Assembly (NCBI GenBank): GCA_023392535.1 | Contig: JAEVYY010000014.1 | Location: 124,001-188,000 of the forward strand | Direction of reading: 5' to 3' | From: Bacillota bacterium | GTDB lineage: Bacteria > Bacillota > Clostridia > Lachnospirales > Lachnospiraceae | DNA length: 64,000 nt | Part shown: in pieces, positions 42,958 through 51,080 of the stretch | How positions within the stretch are numbered: position 1 is the first letter of the stretch | Layout: every line of letters begins with the position of its first letter | The notes under the pieces: generated by a model | Told to the model about the DNA's origin: nothing | Seen by the model: the letters and a program-made list of their open reading frames with translations, nothing else | The model's database searches: none | Made by a program: the position numbers and the translations under genes

Positions 42958-43572
42958 ATGATAAAAATCGGGATTGTTTTAAATCAAGATGGAAGGATTA
43001 CCTCTCTTTATGATGCAGCAGAAATTGGTATCTATGGAAAAGAGAAATCCGATTGGACGAAAATCCGTGAAGTAAAGGAATGCTTTCGTCAAAGAAATAC
43101 AATGAATCAAATGCGGGAATTTCTGGATCAAATGGTGATGGCTTTAGACGATTGTAATATTTTAATTGCTTCTATTCTTACAGGAATTCCATTTCTGATA
43201 TTGGATAAAAAGGGTTTTATGCTTTGTGAAGCAGAAGAATTATCGGAACAATTATTGGAAGAAATAGCATGTGATTATATCGAAAAGAAAAATAAAATGG
43301 AGCAGCCGGTATTGCAGGAATATAAAACTGCACCGTATGAAACAGATGAAAAAGGAGTATTTGAGATAGATATGAGGAAGTTACAAATATGCCATCCGGA
43401 GATTTCTTCTAAAAAAATAATTATTCCCTTTTTAAAAGAAACGGTATTCAATCGCCTACTTATCTATTGTAGTCATGTAATGCCATGGCTTGAGCGGGAA
43501 CTTCCTGCTCTTGGATTTCGATATACAATAACAAAAATAAGTGAATATGAATATTGTGTTGAAATCGGATAG
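42958..43572 (+). CDS. AnfO-like nitrogenase accessory protein
   Basis: A 204-residue protein two bases after nifV-alpha, so in the nif operon. It resembles AnfO, an accessory protein first found with Fe-only nitrogenase: N-terminal 'MIKIGIVLNQDGRITSLYDA', a middle 'LTGIPFLILDKKGF', and a C-terminal block 'KKIIIPFLKETVFNRLLIYCSHV' with 'WLERELPALGF'. The match is from memory of the family pattern. AnfO's biochemical role is unclear. Its presence in a molybdenum cluster without anfHDGK is unexpected if the role is Fe-only specific. Last gene of the block. Confidence 0.75.
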   Translation: MIKIGIVLNQDGRITSLYDAAEIGIYGKEKSDWTKIREVKECFRQRNTMNQMREFLDQMVMALDDCNILIASILTGIPFLILDKKGFMLCEAEELSEQLLEEIACDYIEKKNKMEQPVLQEYKTAPYETDEKGVFEIDMRKLQICHPEISSKKIIIPFLKETVFNRLLIYCSHVMPWLERELPALGFRYTITKISEYEYCVEIG

Positions 43573-43658
43573 TTAGACAAGAAATACTAAAATTAATAAA
43601 TTTTCCATTGCAATTTATGTACTTTTATGGTCAAATTAACATGTGGGTTTTTTAAGAG

Positions 43659-43680
43659 ATCCTATGTATTACGATAGGAT
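43659..43680 (+). other. inverted repeat between the nif cluster and the DUF3048 gene
   Basis: ATCCTAT (43659-43665) and ATAGGAT (43674-43680), a 7-bp perfect stem, 47 bases ahead of the next gene. No T-run follows, so it is not a clear terminator for nif; it could be an operator or leader hairpin. Confidence 0.4.
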
Positions 43681-43726
43681 ACCGTTTGGAAAACATGAAT
43701 AATGAAGGAGAAGGAGTACGAATTGC

Positions 43727-44827
43727 ATGAAGAATAAGTCGTTAATGCTTCTTTTATCAATAGCAATGGTTCTATCATTAGCTGGTTGTGGAAAAAAAGA
43801 AGTAAATGTTACAGAACAGACAGTTGAAACAGTGAATCCTTTTGAGGAGGGATCAGAAGAAGCTTCAGAAACGGAAGTTGCTGAGGATGTTGTTCCGGAG
43901 GGGAAGTATCGAAGTGAATTGACCAATGAGCTGCTTGATGAAAGTATAAAGAGTCAGAGACCGATAGCAGCTATGGTAGACAATGAGTCATTAGCACTTC
44001 CGCATTATGGGTTATCGGACGCAGACATTGTATATGAAATGATGAATAGTACGAAAAATGGTAGAATTACCAGATTTATGGTATTAGTCAAGGATTGGGA
44101 AAAGATTGAACAACTAGGCAGTATCCGTAGTGTCAGACCTACTAATATTTTGTTAGCAGCAGAATGGAATGCTGTCATCTGCCATGACGGGGGGCCTTTC
44201 TACATAGATCCATATATGGCTAATGATTATGCGGCTCATTTCAGTGGCACATTTTCTAGAGTAAATAATGGAAAATCCAGAGAATACACAGAATATATTA
44301 TGCCTGGAGATTTGGAGAAAAATTTCAAAAATTCGAAATATAGCAAAGAATATGATCAATATTACCCGGGTACTCATTATCAATTTGCCACTGAATCCAA
44401 CCCAGTTGACTTGGGTAAGAACAGTGATGTAATAAATGCTGTTACGGTAGAGCTTCCTTTTGAACATAATGGTTCTAACTTAAAATATAATGAAGATACA
44501 AAGACATATGATTATTATGAATATGGAAAACCACATTTAGATGGTAAGGACAAGTCACAACTGACATTTAAGAATTTACTGATCCAACGCTGTACGTTCC
44601 ATCAATATGATGAAAACGGATATATGATCTTTAATTGTCTGACAGCGGATGAAAAAGGATATTATGTTACAGAAGGGAAAGCAATACCAGTAACATGGAA
44701 CAAATTAGGTGATACGGCTGTTACGAAGTATTACGATGCAGATGGCAATGAGATTACGATTAATACAGGGAAAACTTATGTTGCACTTGTTCCGGATGAT
44801 AATTGGAAAGAGTTAGTAATAGAATAA
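43727..44827 (+). CDS. DUF3048 (YerB-like) lipoprotein
   Basis: A 366-residue secreted lipoprotein with signal peptide and lipobox 'LSLAGC' (Cys21), then an acidic linker and the DUF3048 domain: 'RPIAAMVDNESLALPHYGLSDADIVYE', in part, and 'RFMVLVKDWEKIEQLGSIRSVRP'. The C-terminal part (about 240-360) has the second YerB domain with 'FKNLLIQRC'. Family members are widespread in Firmicutes; their function is not established. A terminator follows, so it is a single-gene unit. Confidence 0.88.
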   Translation: MKNKSLMLLLSIAMVLSLAGCGKKEVNVTEQTVETVNPFEEGSEEASETEVAEDVVPEGKYRSELTNELLDESIKSQRPIAAMVDNESLALPHYGLSDADIVYEMMNSTKNGRITRFMVLVKDWEKIEQLGSIRSVRPTNILLAAEWNAVICHDGGPFYIDPYMANDYAAHFSGTFSRVNNGKSREYTEYIMPGDLEKNFKNSKYSKEYDQYYPGTHYQFATESNPVDLGKNSDVINAVTVELPFEHNGSNLKYNEDTKTYDYYEYGKPHLDGKDKSQLTFKNLLIQRCTFHQYDENGYMIFNCLTADEKGYYVTEGKAIPVTWNKLGDTAVTKYYDADGNEITINTGKTYVALVPDDNWKELVIE

Positions 44828-44839
44828 ATGAATGAAGAT

Positions 44840-44877
44840 ATCCCCTACCATTCTTAATGGAATGGCAGGGGATTTTT
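44840..44877 (+). terminator. terminator after the DUF3048 gene
   Basis: ATCCCCTACCATTC (44840-44853) pairs with GAATGGCAGGGGAT (44860-44873) with one mismatch, followed by TTTTT. Confidence 0.88.
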
Positions 44878-45016
44878 GCGTTTTCTTAGATGGAACCATA
44901 GTTGGTATGAAAATGAACGATATTCCTAGCACAGCATACAATAATCTGAATCCTTTTATTTAATTTAGTCTTTTGATGTCTAAATGTCCATTTACTAATT
45001 GATAGCCTCAAAAAGA

Positions 45017-47017
45017 ATGGTTGGTGTTAATTTGGATGTGAACTATTATTTGCGTATTGTGGTGCTTATGACGGCACTTGGGTTGACTTATATGGGATAT
45101 TTTTTGTGGAAAAAAGAAGGGAAATTATATATTTTGCTTTGTCTGCTAACAGTGTCCATTTATCAACTTGGTTATGCATTTGAATTACTTCACGAAAATA
45201 TAGTATGGATAAAGTTCATGACAAAAATTGAATATTTTGGGATCGTATTATTGCCCTTGATCTGGTTGGTTTTTTCACTCCATTTCACGAGTGAAACAGT
45301 TTTTTATCATATCAAGGATAGTATCATTGTATTAGATTCTAAAAATAATATTGTAAATTTAAATGGATCTGCAAAAAAAATGGTAAGAAAACTAAATCAG
45401 GAGGGGTTTGATAAATGTATAGAAGAACTTTTTGAAGAGTATGAGGAAGTATTAGCAATGTTAGGGGCAGAGAAGGAGAACGATGTTATCATTTCCATAA
45501 AAGACCGAAATATATGCTATTATAAGGTAAATATCAGTCATATCTATAAAAGAAACCGGAAAATAGATGGAAAGATATTAATCTTCCATGATGTTACACA
45601 GATGGAACGTGATAGAAGAAAGCTTGGGGAAAACTTAAATTTTTTGCAAACGTTTATCAATGCAATTCCAAATCCCATCTATGCAAAGAATCTTCATGGT
45701 GTTTATATTAACTGTAACTTTGCTTTTACTGATTTTTTGGGACTAAAAAAAGAACAAGTCATAGGATTAACCGATTCTGAAATATTTGAAAAAAATATGG
45801 CAGACTTCTATCAAAAATATGATCAATATTTATTAGAGCAAAAGAAATCACAATCGCTCGAAACTAAAATGCGACATAAGGACGGTACGTTTCATGATGT
45901 TATTTTTAGTAAATCTATTGTTAGTGATGAACTTGGAGACTATAAGGGTATAGCAGGCGTTATTATAGATATAACGGAACAAAAGAGAAATATAGAAAAA
46001 TTAAATAAGTTATTGAAATTAAAAGAAACAATGATTAAAATCATGTATTCTATGAACGAAATAGAGCATGTTGAAGATCTGCTCAAAATAATCGTAATTG
46101 AGTTGATAAATTGCATTGACAATAGATGTAGTGGATTGGTTCTGCTGCTAGATGAGGATAATAATTTAAAAATTCCAGTAGCAGTTGGGTATAGGGATGA
46201 GGATATGAAAACGTTTTGTATCTCACTGAAGGATTATTTTACATGGTATCATAATGGTCTCGAAATCGAAAAAACAGTAATATTAAAAGATTTTGATAAA
46301 ATTAGCGACGTTAATATGTTTAAAACGAAAAAGGGCTTGCGGATAAAGTCTTCTCTTTGTTCCCCCGTAGTGATTAATGGTGTCTTACTTGGCTTTCTCA
46401 CTATTGATAGTGAGTATGCTGATTTTTTCAGCCAGCTGGAAGTAGAGATTATGGAATATATGAGAATGCAAGTGGCAAATGCAATCATAAAACATAGATT
46501 CTATGGAGATATTGTGCATTTGTCAAGATATGATACCTTAACAAATGTGTATAATAGAAGCTATTTTGAAAAAATATTCCAGGAGGGTATTTATGGTGTA
46601 GAAGAAAAATCGGATTTCTGGATAGCAATATTTGATATTAATGGGTTAAAAACAGTCAATGACAATTTGGGGCATTTGGCAGGTGATGCACTTATCAAAA
46701 AGTTTGCGCAAGGTTTGCAATATATTTCGAGAGGGAGGGATATGATTGCAAGATATGGTGGGGATGAATTTGTGGGCGTATTCTATCACACGGATCAGGA
46801 TGAACTGAATGGAAGGTTGCGATCATTAATGCAATATGCGATAGATCACCCTATTTCGTATGAAGAACATGTGATTACGTATCAATTTAGTTACGGTATT
46901 GTCCATTTTCCGTTGGAAGGAAAGCGATTAAGTGATTTAATCAGGATCGCGGATGAGCGCATGTATCAATATAAAAGGAGTTCAAAATGTAAGAAAATGG
47001 ACAACGTAGAATTGTAG
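45017..47017 (+). CDS. PAS-PAS-GAF diguanylate cyclase with a shortened membrane sensor
   Basis: A 666-residue protein. Three or so membrane helices (about 10-90) look like the first half of the 7TM sensor of signalling kinases, then the sequence jumps straight into a PAS domain ('FYHIKDSIIVLDSKNNIVNLNG'), a second PAS ('NFLQTFINAIPNPIYAKNL'), a GAF domain (about 340-480) and GGDEF (motif at 581-585, I-site 'RGRD' five residues before). The cyclase site is intact. The start is uncertain: there is no ribosome site, and TTG at 44999 is an in-frame alternative. No EAL domain. Confidence 0.9.
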   Translation: MVGVNLDVNYYLRIVVLMTALGLTYMGYFLWKKEGKLYILLCLLTVSIYQLGYAFELLHENIVWIKFMTKIEYFGIVLLPLIWLVFSLHFTSETVFYHIKDSIIVLDSKNNIVNLNGSAKKMVRKLNQEGFDKCIEELFEEYEEVLAMLGAEKENDVIISIKDRNICYYKVNISHIYKRNRKIDGKILIFHDVTQMERDRRKLGENLNFLQTFINAIPNPIYAKNLHGVYINCNFAFTDFLGLKKEQVIGLTDSEIFEKNMADFYQKYDQYLLEQKKSQSLETKMRHKDGTFHDVIFSKSIVSDELGDYKGIAGVIIDITEQKRNIEKLNKLLKLKETMIKIMYSMNEIEHVEDLLKIIVIELINCIDNRCSGLVLLLDEDNNLKIPVAVGYRDEDMKTFCISLKDYFTWYHNGLEIEKTVILKDFDKISDVNMFKTKKGLRIKSSLCSPVVINGVLLGFLTIDSEYADFFSQLEVEIMEYMRMQVANAIIKHRFYGDIVHLSRYDTLTNVYNRSYFEKIFQEGIYGVEEKSDFWIAIFDINGLKTVNDNLGHLAGDALIKKFAQGLQYISRGRDMIARYGGDEFVGVFYHTDQDELNGRLRSLMQYAIDHPISYEEHVITYQFSYGIVHFPLEGKRLSDLIRIADERMYQYKRSSKCKKMDNVEL

Positions 47018-47061
47018 AAACAGGTAGTCCCAACAAACTGCTAGAAACAAGTAAGGGGTTA

Positions 47062-47070
47062 TGGTATACT
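47062..47070 (+). promoter_or_regulatory. possible agrAC promoter
   Basis: TGGTATACT at 47062-47070 is an extended -10 (TGn then TATACT) 64 bases ahead of agrA. The -35 region is poor, which is acceptable for extended -10 promoters. Confidence 0.4.
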
Positions 47071-47133
47071 TTAGACTTAAGAAACGAATTAAATGCTTGC
47101 AGAGAATGGCATGAGAGCAGGTAGGGAATACAA

Positions 47134-47850
47134 ATGAAAATAGCAATATGTGATGATGATTTACTTATGTGTGGTAAAATAGAAACATTATTATATAAAA
47201 ATTGTAAAAGTGAACAAATGCAGGTGCAGTGTGAAGTATTTGAGGATGGTACAGAGTTGCTTGATCAGATTGTGGATTTTAATGAATATCAAATCTATAT
47301 TCTGGATATTGGTATGCCTGGAACAGATGGATTACAAGTTGCTAAAAGGATTAGAGAAATGAGTGGACATGCGGTTATTATTTTTATAACAAGCCACCAT
47401 GAATTAATGCAGGAAGCATTTGAGGTGTTAGCGTTTAACTATTTAGTTAAGCCATTGGAGGATGAACGGGTAGTACAGGTATTATTAAAAGCAATTGACT
47501 ATGTGAAAAAGCGGAAAAAAGAGTTTATTTATAAAAACGGAAAAACAGTACAGGTCATCATATACGAAAAAATACTTTATTTCGAAAGCTTTAAAAGAAA
47601 GCTTATGATACACACGAAAGAAGAAAATTATGAATGTTATGGAAGTATTAAGGATACCTTGGTACAATTAGATTTACATCAGTTTACGCAAGTACATGCA
47701 TCTTATATTGTGAATATGGAGCATGTGAGGACAACCATAGCATTTGAAATTGAGCTTCAAAATGGACAACGCATTCCTATTTCAAAAAAATATAATAGGA
47801 AGTTTAATGAAGCCTACCGTGAATTTATACTAAAGAGGATGGAATTATAA
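47134..47850 (+). CDS. agrA: LytTR-family response regulator, AgrA-like
   Basis: A 238-residue response regulator: receiver domain (acidic residues in 'AICDDDLLM', phospho-acceptor Asp58 in 'YILDIGMPGTDG', Lys in 'YLVKPL') and a C-terminal LytTR DNA-binding domain (about 135-235: 'IYEKILYFESFKRKLMIHT', 'FTQVHASYIVNMEHV'). AgrA proteins bind direct repeats and activate the agr promoter and targets. It overlaps agrC by one base. The symbol reflects family and locus; no orthology test was done. Confidence 0.88.
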   Translation: MKIAICDDDLLMCGKIETLLYKNCKSEQMQVQCEVFEDGTELLDQIVDFNEYQIYILDIGMPGTDGLQVAKRIREMSGHAVIIFITSHHELMQEAFEVLAFNYLVKPLEDERVVQVLLKAIDYVKKRKKEFIYKNGKTVQVIIYEKILYFESFKRKLMIHTKEENYECYGSIKDTLVQLDLHQFTQVHASYIVNMEHVRTTIAFEIELQNGQRIPISKKYNRKFNEAYREFILKRMEL

Positions 47851-49130
47851 TGGAATGGATATTAAAAATTGTATTAAGTATGCTCGAGGTGATATTATGT
47901 TTTCGTTTTTTTTCTTGTTATTTGGATATAAAAGAAAATGTAGAAAAAATTCATATCTGTCTTGAAATTATCATTCTAGCTATTTTAGGAACTATAATGA
48001 ATACATTTTTTGTAAATACGGTCTTTAATTTAACGGTATCAATTATTACAATGATTATAGTATTACAATGCTTTGAAGGAAAAAGAACACAAAAAACTTT
48101 TATTGGAACTATTTATGTTATATTCAGTATGGTTTTAGAATTAACTATTGCTCTAGTTATTCAATCATTGTTTTATAGTTCTGAAACTATTATTGAACGA
48201 GAAGGTATGATCACATTTTTCGTTATGATAATACACTATGTTTTTAAATTTATCTTAATACACTATTTACAAGTAACGAGAAAAAAAGAAATTCAAATAA
48301 CTAATACAGGTATTTATTTAAAACAGGCAGTAATTCCCGTAATAAGTATTTTCTTTTTGTATTATTTTTTACGAGACCAGCTTAATTTGCCAGTAATTAA
48401 CTATTACCTTTGTTATATAGTTGTTGTTGTATTTGCTATTATTAATATTACACTTTATGTTATATATGAAAATACGGAAAAGTTATATCGGATTAATTAT
48501 AATAATATATTGATAAATCAGAGTTTAAAGTATAAAGAAACATATTATCAAGATGTTGAAAAACACCAATCTGAAATTCGTATGATTAGACATAATTTAA
48601 AGAATCAGTTATTGGCGATTAGCGGTGTGTTGAACCAAGATGATTTGGAAAAGGCAAAAAAAGAAATAGAAACGATTATTCATGAAATCGTGCAGACAGA
48701 AGCAAAGAATTTTACCAGAAATATAGAAGTAAATGCATTGTTAAACGCAAAAGAGGCAGAAGCGACAGAGAAACAGATTATATGTGAATTCCATGTCAAT
48801 ATACCAGAAAGGCTGCAATTGTCAAGCGGTGAAATAGGAATATTATTAGGGAATGCATTAGATAATGCAATAGAGGCCTGTGCACAATGCGATATAGATA
48901 AGAGAAAGATTAAATTGACGCTAAATTATCATAATGGATGTATGATGATTTTAATAGAAAATGCGACAAAACACAGAGTAAAAAATTTAATTTCAAAGAA
49001 AGAAAATAGCAAAGAACACGGGTTTGGTCTGGTTAGTATTGAAAACATTGTAAAGAAATATCAAGGGAATGTAAACCACAAATGTTTGGAAAATAACTTT
49101 TGTTTAGAAATTACACTTTGGAATGTTTAG
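47850..49130 (+). CDS. agrC: AgrC-like peptide-sensing histidine kinase (GHKL)
   Basis: A 426-residue kinase with six or seven N-terminal membrane helices (1-205), a coiled linker, the HPK10-type dimerisation segment with phospho-acceptor His248 in 'MIRHNLKNQLLAISG', and a GHKL ATPase domain: 'LLGNALDNAIEAC' (N box) and 'KEHGFGLVSIENIVKKYQG' (G box). The membrane part is the expected receptor for the AgrD-derived peptide. The start overlaps agrA (TAATG). Confidence 0.9.
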   Translation: MEWILKIVLSMLEVILCFRFFSCYLDIKENVEKIHICLEIIILAILGTIMNTFFVNTVFNLTVSIITMIIVLQCFEGKRTQKTFIGTIYVIFSMVLELTIALVIQSLFYSSETIIEREGMITFFVMIIHYVFKFILIHYLQVTRKKEIQITNTGIYLKQAVIPVISIFFLYYFLRDQLNLPVINYYLCYIVVVVFAIINITLYVIYENTEKLYRINYNNILINQSLKYKETYYQDVEKHQSEIRMIRHNLKNQLLAISGVLNQDDLEKAKKEIETIIHEIVQTEAKNFTRNIEVNALLNAKEAEATEKQIICEFHVNIPERLQLSSGEIGILLGNALDNAIEACAQCDIDKRKIKLTLNYHNGCMMILIENATKHRVKNLISKKENSKEHGFGLVSIENIVKKYQGNVNHKCLENNFCLEITLWNV

Positions 49131-49144
49131 AGAGTAATCACAAT

Positions 49145-49212
49145 TATTTATTACAAGAATTTATACTATTTATTACAATATGAATGAATATAAAGAATAA
49201 AGGTGTTATAAT
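49145..49212 (+). promoter_or_regulatory. agrDB promoter with direct repeats
   Basis: A 12-bp sequence TATTTATTACAA occurs twice, at 49145-49156 and 49167-49178, exactly 22 bp apart (two helical turns). It lies just upstream of an extended -10, TGTTATAAT (49204-49212), with no good -35. Spaced direct repeats ahead of a weak -35 are the typical architecture of AgrA/LytTR-activated promoters. The sequence does not match the staphylococcal AgrA box. Confidence 0.7.
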
Positions 49213-49286
49213 AAAAAAAGTAAGTATAACGTATTATAATACATTTTAGTTATAATGATCACAATAATGAGGAAGGGAGACAAAAG

Positions 49287-49427
49287 ATGAAAAGGAGATT
49301 ATTTAGTACATTAGCTAGTTTGGCATTGTTTATGACAATAATCAGTACTTATCAATATTGCTATTGGGCAATATACCAGGAAGAAGTGCCTGCGGAAGCT
49401 AAAAGACTAATTAAGGGTAAAAAGTAG
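49287..49427 (+). CDS. agrD: AgrD-like cyclic autoinducer peptide precursor
   Basis: A 46-residue peptide gene below the usual length cut-off. ATG follows AGGAAGGGAG. The layout is that of AgrD: a basic, amphipathic/hydrophobic leader (residues 2-20), the core around Cys25 ('YQYCYWAIYQ'), then the acidic-Pro segment 'EEVPAEAKRL'. From Cys to the conserved Pro is ten residues, the same spacing as I recall for S. aureus AgrD-I, which predicts a five-residue thiolactone ring Cys-Tyr-Trp-Ala-Ile. The stop overlaps the agrB start by one base. Confidence 0.88.
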   Translation: MKRRLFSTLASLALFMTIISTYQYCYWAIYQEEVPAEAKRLIKGKK

Positions 49428-50032
49428 TGAAACAGAAAATATCAGATACAATAGCAGAGAAATTCATCGCTGAAGGCATCATACAGGAAGAAGATAAGGC
49501 AATTTACGCATATGGATGGAGGGCACTTGGAATGTGGTGCTTGTGTACCTCTATCATGTTCCTGATAGGCATAGTGATGGGAGAGTTTGTTTTTACCATG
49601 ATCTATTTCTTAAGTTTTTCTCTTTTGCGAGCCTATTATGAGGGATATCATGCAAATAGCAGGATGGTATGTTTTTTCACATCCATGTTACTATTTATTG
49701 GTAGTGTTCTGGCAGCCAAATATGTAGTTTGGGATGAAAATCATTTACTATTGCTTGTGGTTTTGCTCATTTTATGCATCTGTATGAATATGATTAAGGT
49801 GGCAGAATTTCAGAAAGCTGATAAACTACAGATGGTAGAACCTTTTGAAAAAAGAAAACTTTTCGTGGGAGTCATAATGATGTTTCTTATGCTATTGATT
49901 TTTATGGGAATGTTGAAGATACAATTTACAAAAGGATATGCCGGCGTATTTGTAGCATTTATTTTAACGTTCTTACTATTTAGTATGAAACGTATTGTGA
50001 ACTTTGTTAAAAAAGACAGAAGTGAAGCTTAA
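49427..50032 (+). CDS. agrB: AgrB-like peptide-processing membrane protease
   Basis: AgrB cleaves AgrD and forms the thiolactone. The 201-residue protein has about six membrane helices. The catalytic His75 and Cys82 lie in 'YEGYHANSRMVCFF', with the same seven-residue spacing as the staphylococcal enzyme. The start is GTG (TAGTG overlap with agrD), so the two are co-translated. Gene order AC then DB differs from the staphylococcal BDCA order. A terminator begins at its stop codon. Confidence 0.92.
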   Translation: MKQKISDTIAEKFIAEGIIQEEDKAIYAYGWRALGMWCLCTSIMFLIGIVMGEFVFTMIYFLSFSLLRAYYEGYHANSRMVCFFTSMLLFIGSVLAAKYVVWDENHLLLLVVLLILCICMNMIKVAEFQKADKLQMVEPFEKRKLFVGVIMMFLMLLIFMGMLKIQFTKGYAGVFVAFILTFLLFSMKRIVNFVKKDRSEA

Positions 50033-50078
50033 GATAGAGATGGATAGTATGGAAAAGAATACTGCAACATCTCTATCT
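50032..50078 (+). terminator. agrDB terminator
   Basis: AGATAGAGATG (50032-50042) pairs perfectly with CATCTCTATCT (50068-50078); an inner AGTAT / ATACT stem extends it. TTTTA follows. Confidence 0.82.
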
Positions 50079-50214
50079 TTTATTTTTTAGAAATCGGTAC
50101 TTAGAGGCTTTGTTAACACCTGGCAGGATTCCCCTTATCTTGCTATCTTGACACAAAATTAGTGCCATAGTACCATATATTTATTAGAATACAAATATTT
50201 ATGGGGGAATTCAA

Positions 50215-50751
50215 ATGCATTATACTACAACAGAAGAAGGTCTTATCATAGAAGTAGAATACTATGATAAAGATATTTATCCTGCCGCTTATGTAAAATC
50301 TTTTGCATTAGCAAGAGAATTTAAACGTAAATTTAAAAAGGGAATCTTTCATACCAATAGATTTTTCTTTCACTATGATATAGAGGCTATGGATCATCAA
50401 ACGGTAGAGAAATTTGCCGATAATATGGCATTATTTAAAGAAGAATTAAAACACAATGAAATTTTAATGGTCGAAAAAAACCATTTCTGTGTTTATATAG
50501 GAGTAGATCGAGATAGGGCAATGATATATTATAAAGTAATTATAAGAAAAAGCACTCTGCTTACTAATAAAATCAAAGAATATATTCGGTATTTATGGAA
50601 AGAGTTGTCGGAATCATATCAGGGAAGCAAGGGAAGAATCATTTCTAAAAAGGCAGAACTTGCCGTACAATTTGATGTTAAAAGTGAGAATAATAGAAAA
50701 GGATATGAGGAGGTAGAAAACTTTATCTGCCAATATAAATATTTGTTTTAA
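50215..50751 (+). CDS. uncharacterised cytosolic protein
   Basis: I do not recognise the family. The 178-residue product has no signal peptide or membrane helix; it is rich in aromatic and charged residues, with alternating strands in the first half ('MHYTTTEEGLIIEVEYYDKD') and helices around 115-135 and 155-175. GGGGGAAT precedes the ATG. It lies after the agr terminator and before a tandem repeat, so it is probably transcribed alone. Being next to agr might mean it is a target of that system, but nothing in the sequence proves it. Confidence 0.7.
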   Translation: MHYTTTEEGLIIEVEYYDKDIYPAAYVKSFALAREFKRKFKKGIFHTNRFFFHYDIEAMDHQTVEKFADNMALFKEELKHNEILMVEKNHFCVYIGVDRDRAMIYYKVIIRKSTLLTNKIKEYIRYLWKELSESYQGSKGRIISKKAELAVQFDVKSENNRKGYEEVENFICQYKYLF

Positions 50752-50790
50752 GCCAGATTGCAGTTAATGGTGATAAATGATATGATACAA

Positions 50791-50913
50791 GTGTGAGAAC
50801 TAATTCTAAGCAGCCAAAAAACGACTGCAAAGAATTACTAAATCTCACACGGGAAGAAGTCGCAAGCGTCTTCTCACGGATTGTCTGTGCCGCTTAAAGC
50901 GGCATGTCGGTAA
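50791..50913 (+). repeat. structured tandem repeat, unit 1
   Basis: First of two head-to-tail copies with a 123-bp period. It starts with a long interrupted hairpin: GTGTGAGA (50791-50798) pairs with TCTCACAC (50843-50850), AATTCT (50802-50807) with AGAATT (50831-50836), GCAG (50810-50813) with CTGC (50825-50828), with symmetric small internal loops. A second stem AGAAG / CTTCT and a third, CCGCTT / AAGCGG, follow. There is no open frame or T-run. It looks like a structured RNA or a mobile palindromic repeat. Confidence 0.8.
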
Positions 50914-51036
50914 GTGTGAGAACTAATTCTAAGCAGCCAAAAAACGACTGCAAAGAATTACTAAATCTCACACGGGAAGAAGCCACAAGCGTCTTCTTCT
51001 CACGGATTGTCTGTGCCGCTTGAAGTGGCATGACGG
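50914..51036 (+). repeat. structured tandem repeat, unit 2
   Basis: Second copy. The first 67 bases are identical to unit 1, including the whole first hairpin; the remainder has a few substitutions and a 3-base TCT insertion. In the third stem GCCGCTT now faces AAGTGGC, so a C-to-T change keeps pairing as G-T. The 330-base gap between the gene ending at 50751 and the next gene is almost entirely these two units. It ends 44 bases before the uridine phosphorylase start. Confidence 0.8.
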
Positions 51037-51080
51037 GAATATCAAAAAAGCAGGTTGCCATAGCCTAGATAGGAGTGGGT

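Noticed and set aside
50791..51036. CRISPR array
   Set aside because: Only two 123-bp units head to tail, without spacers and without cas genes.
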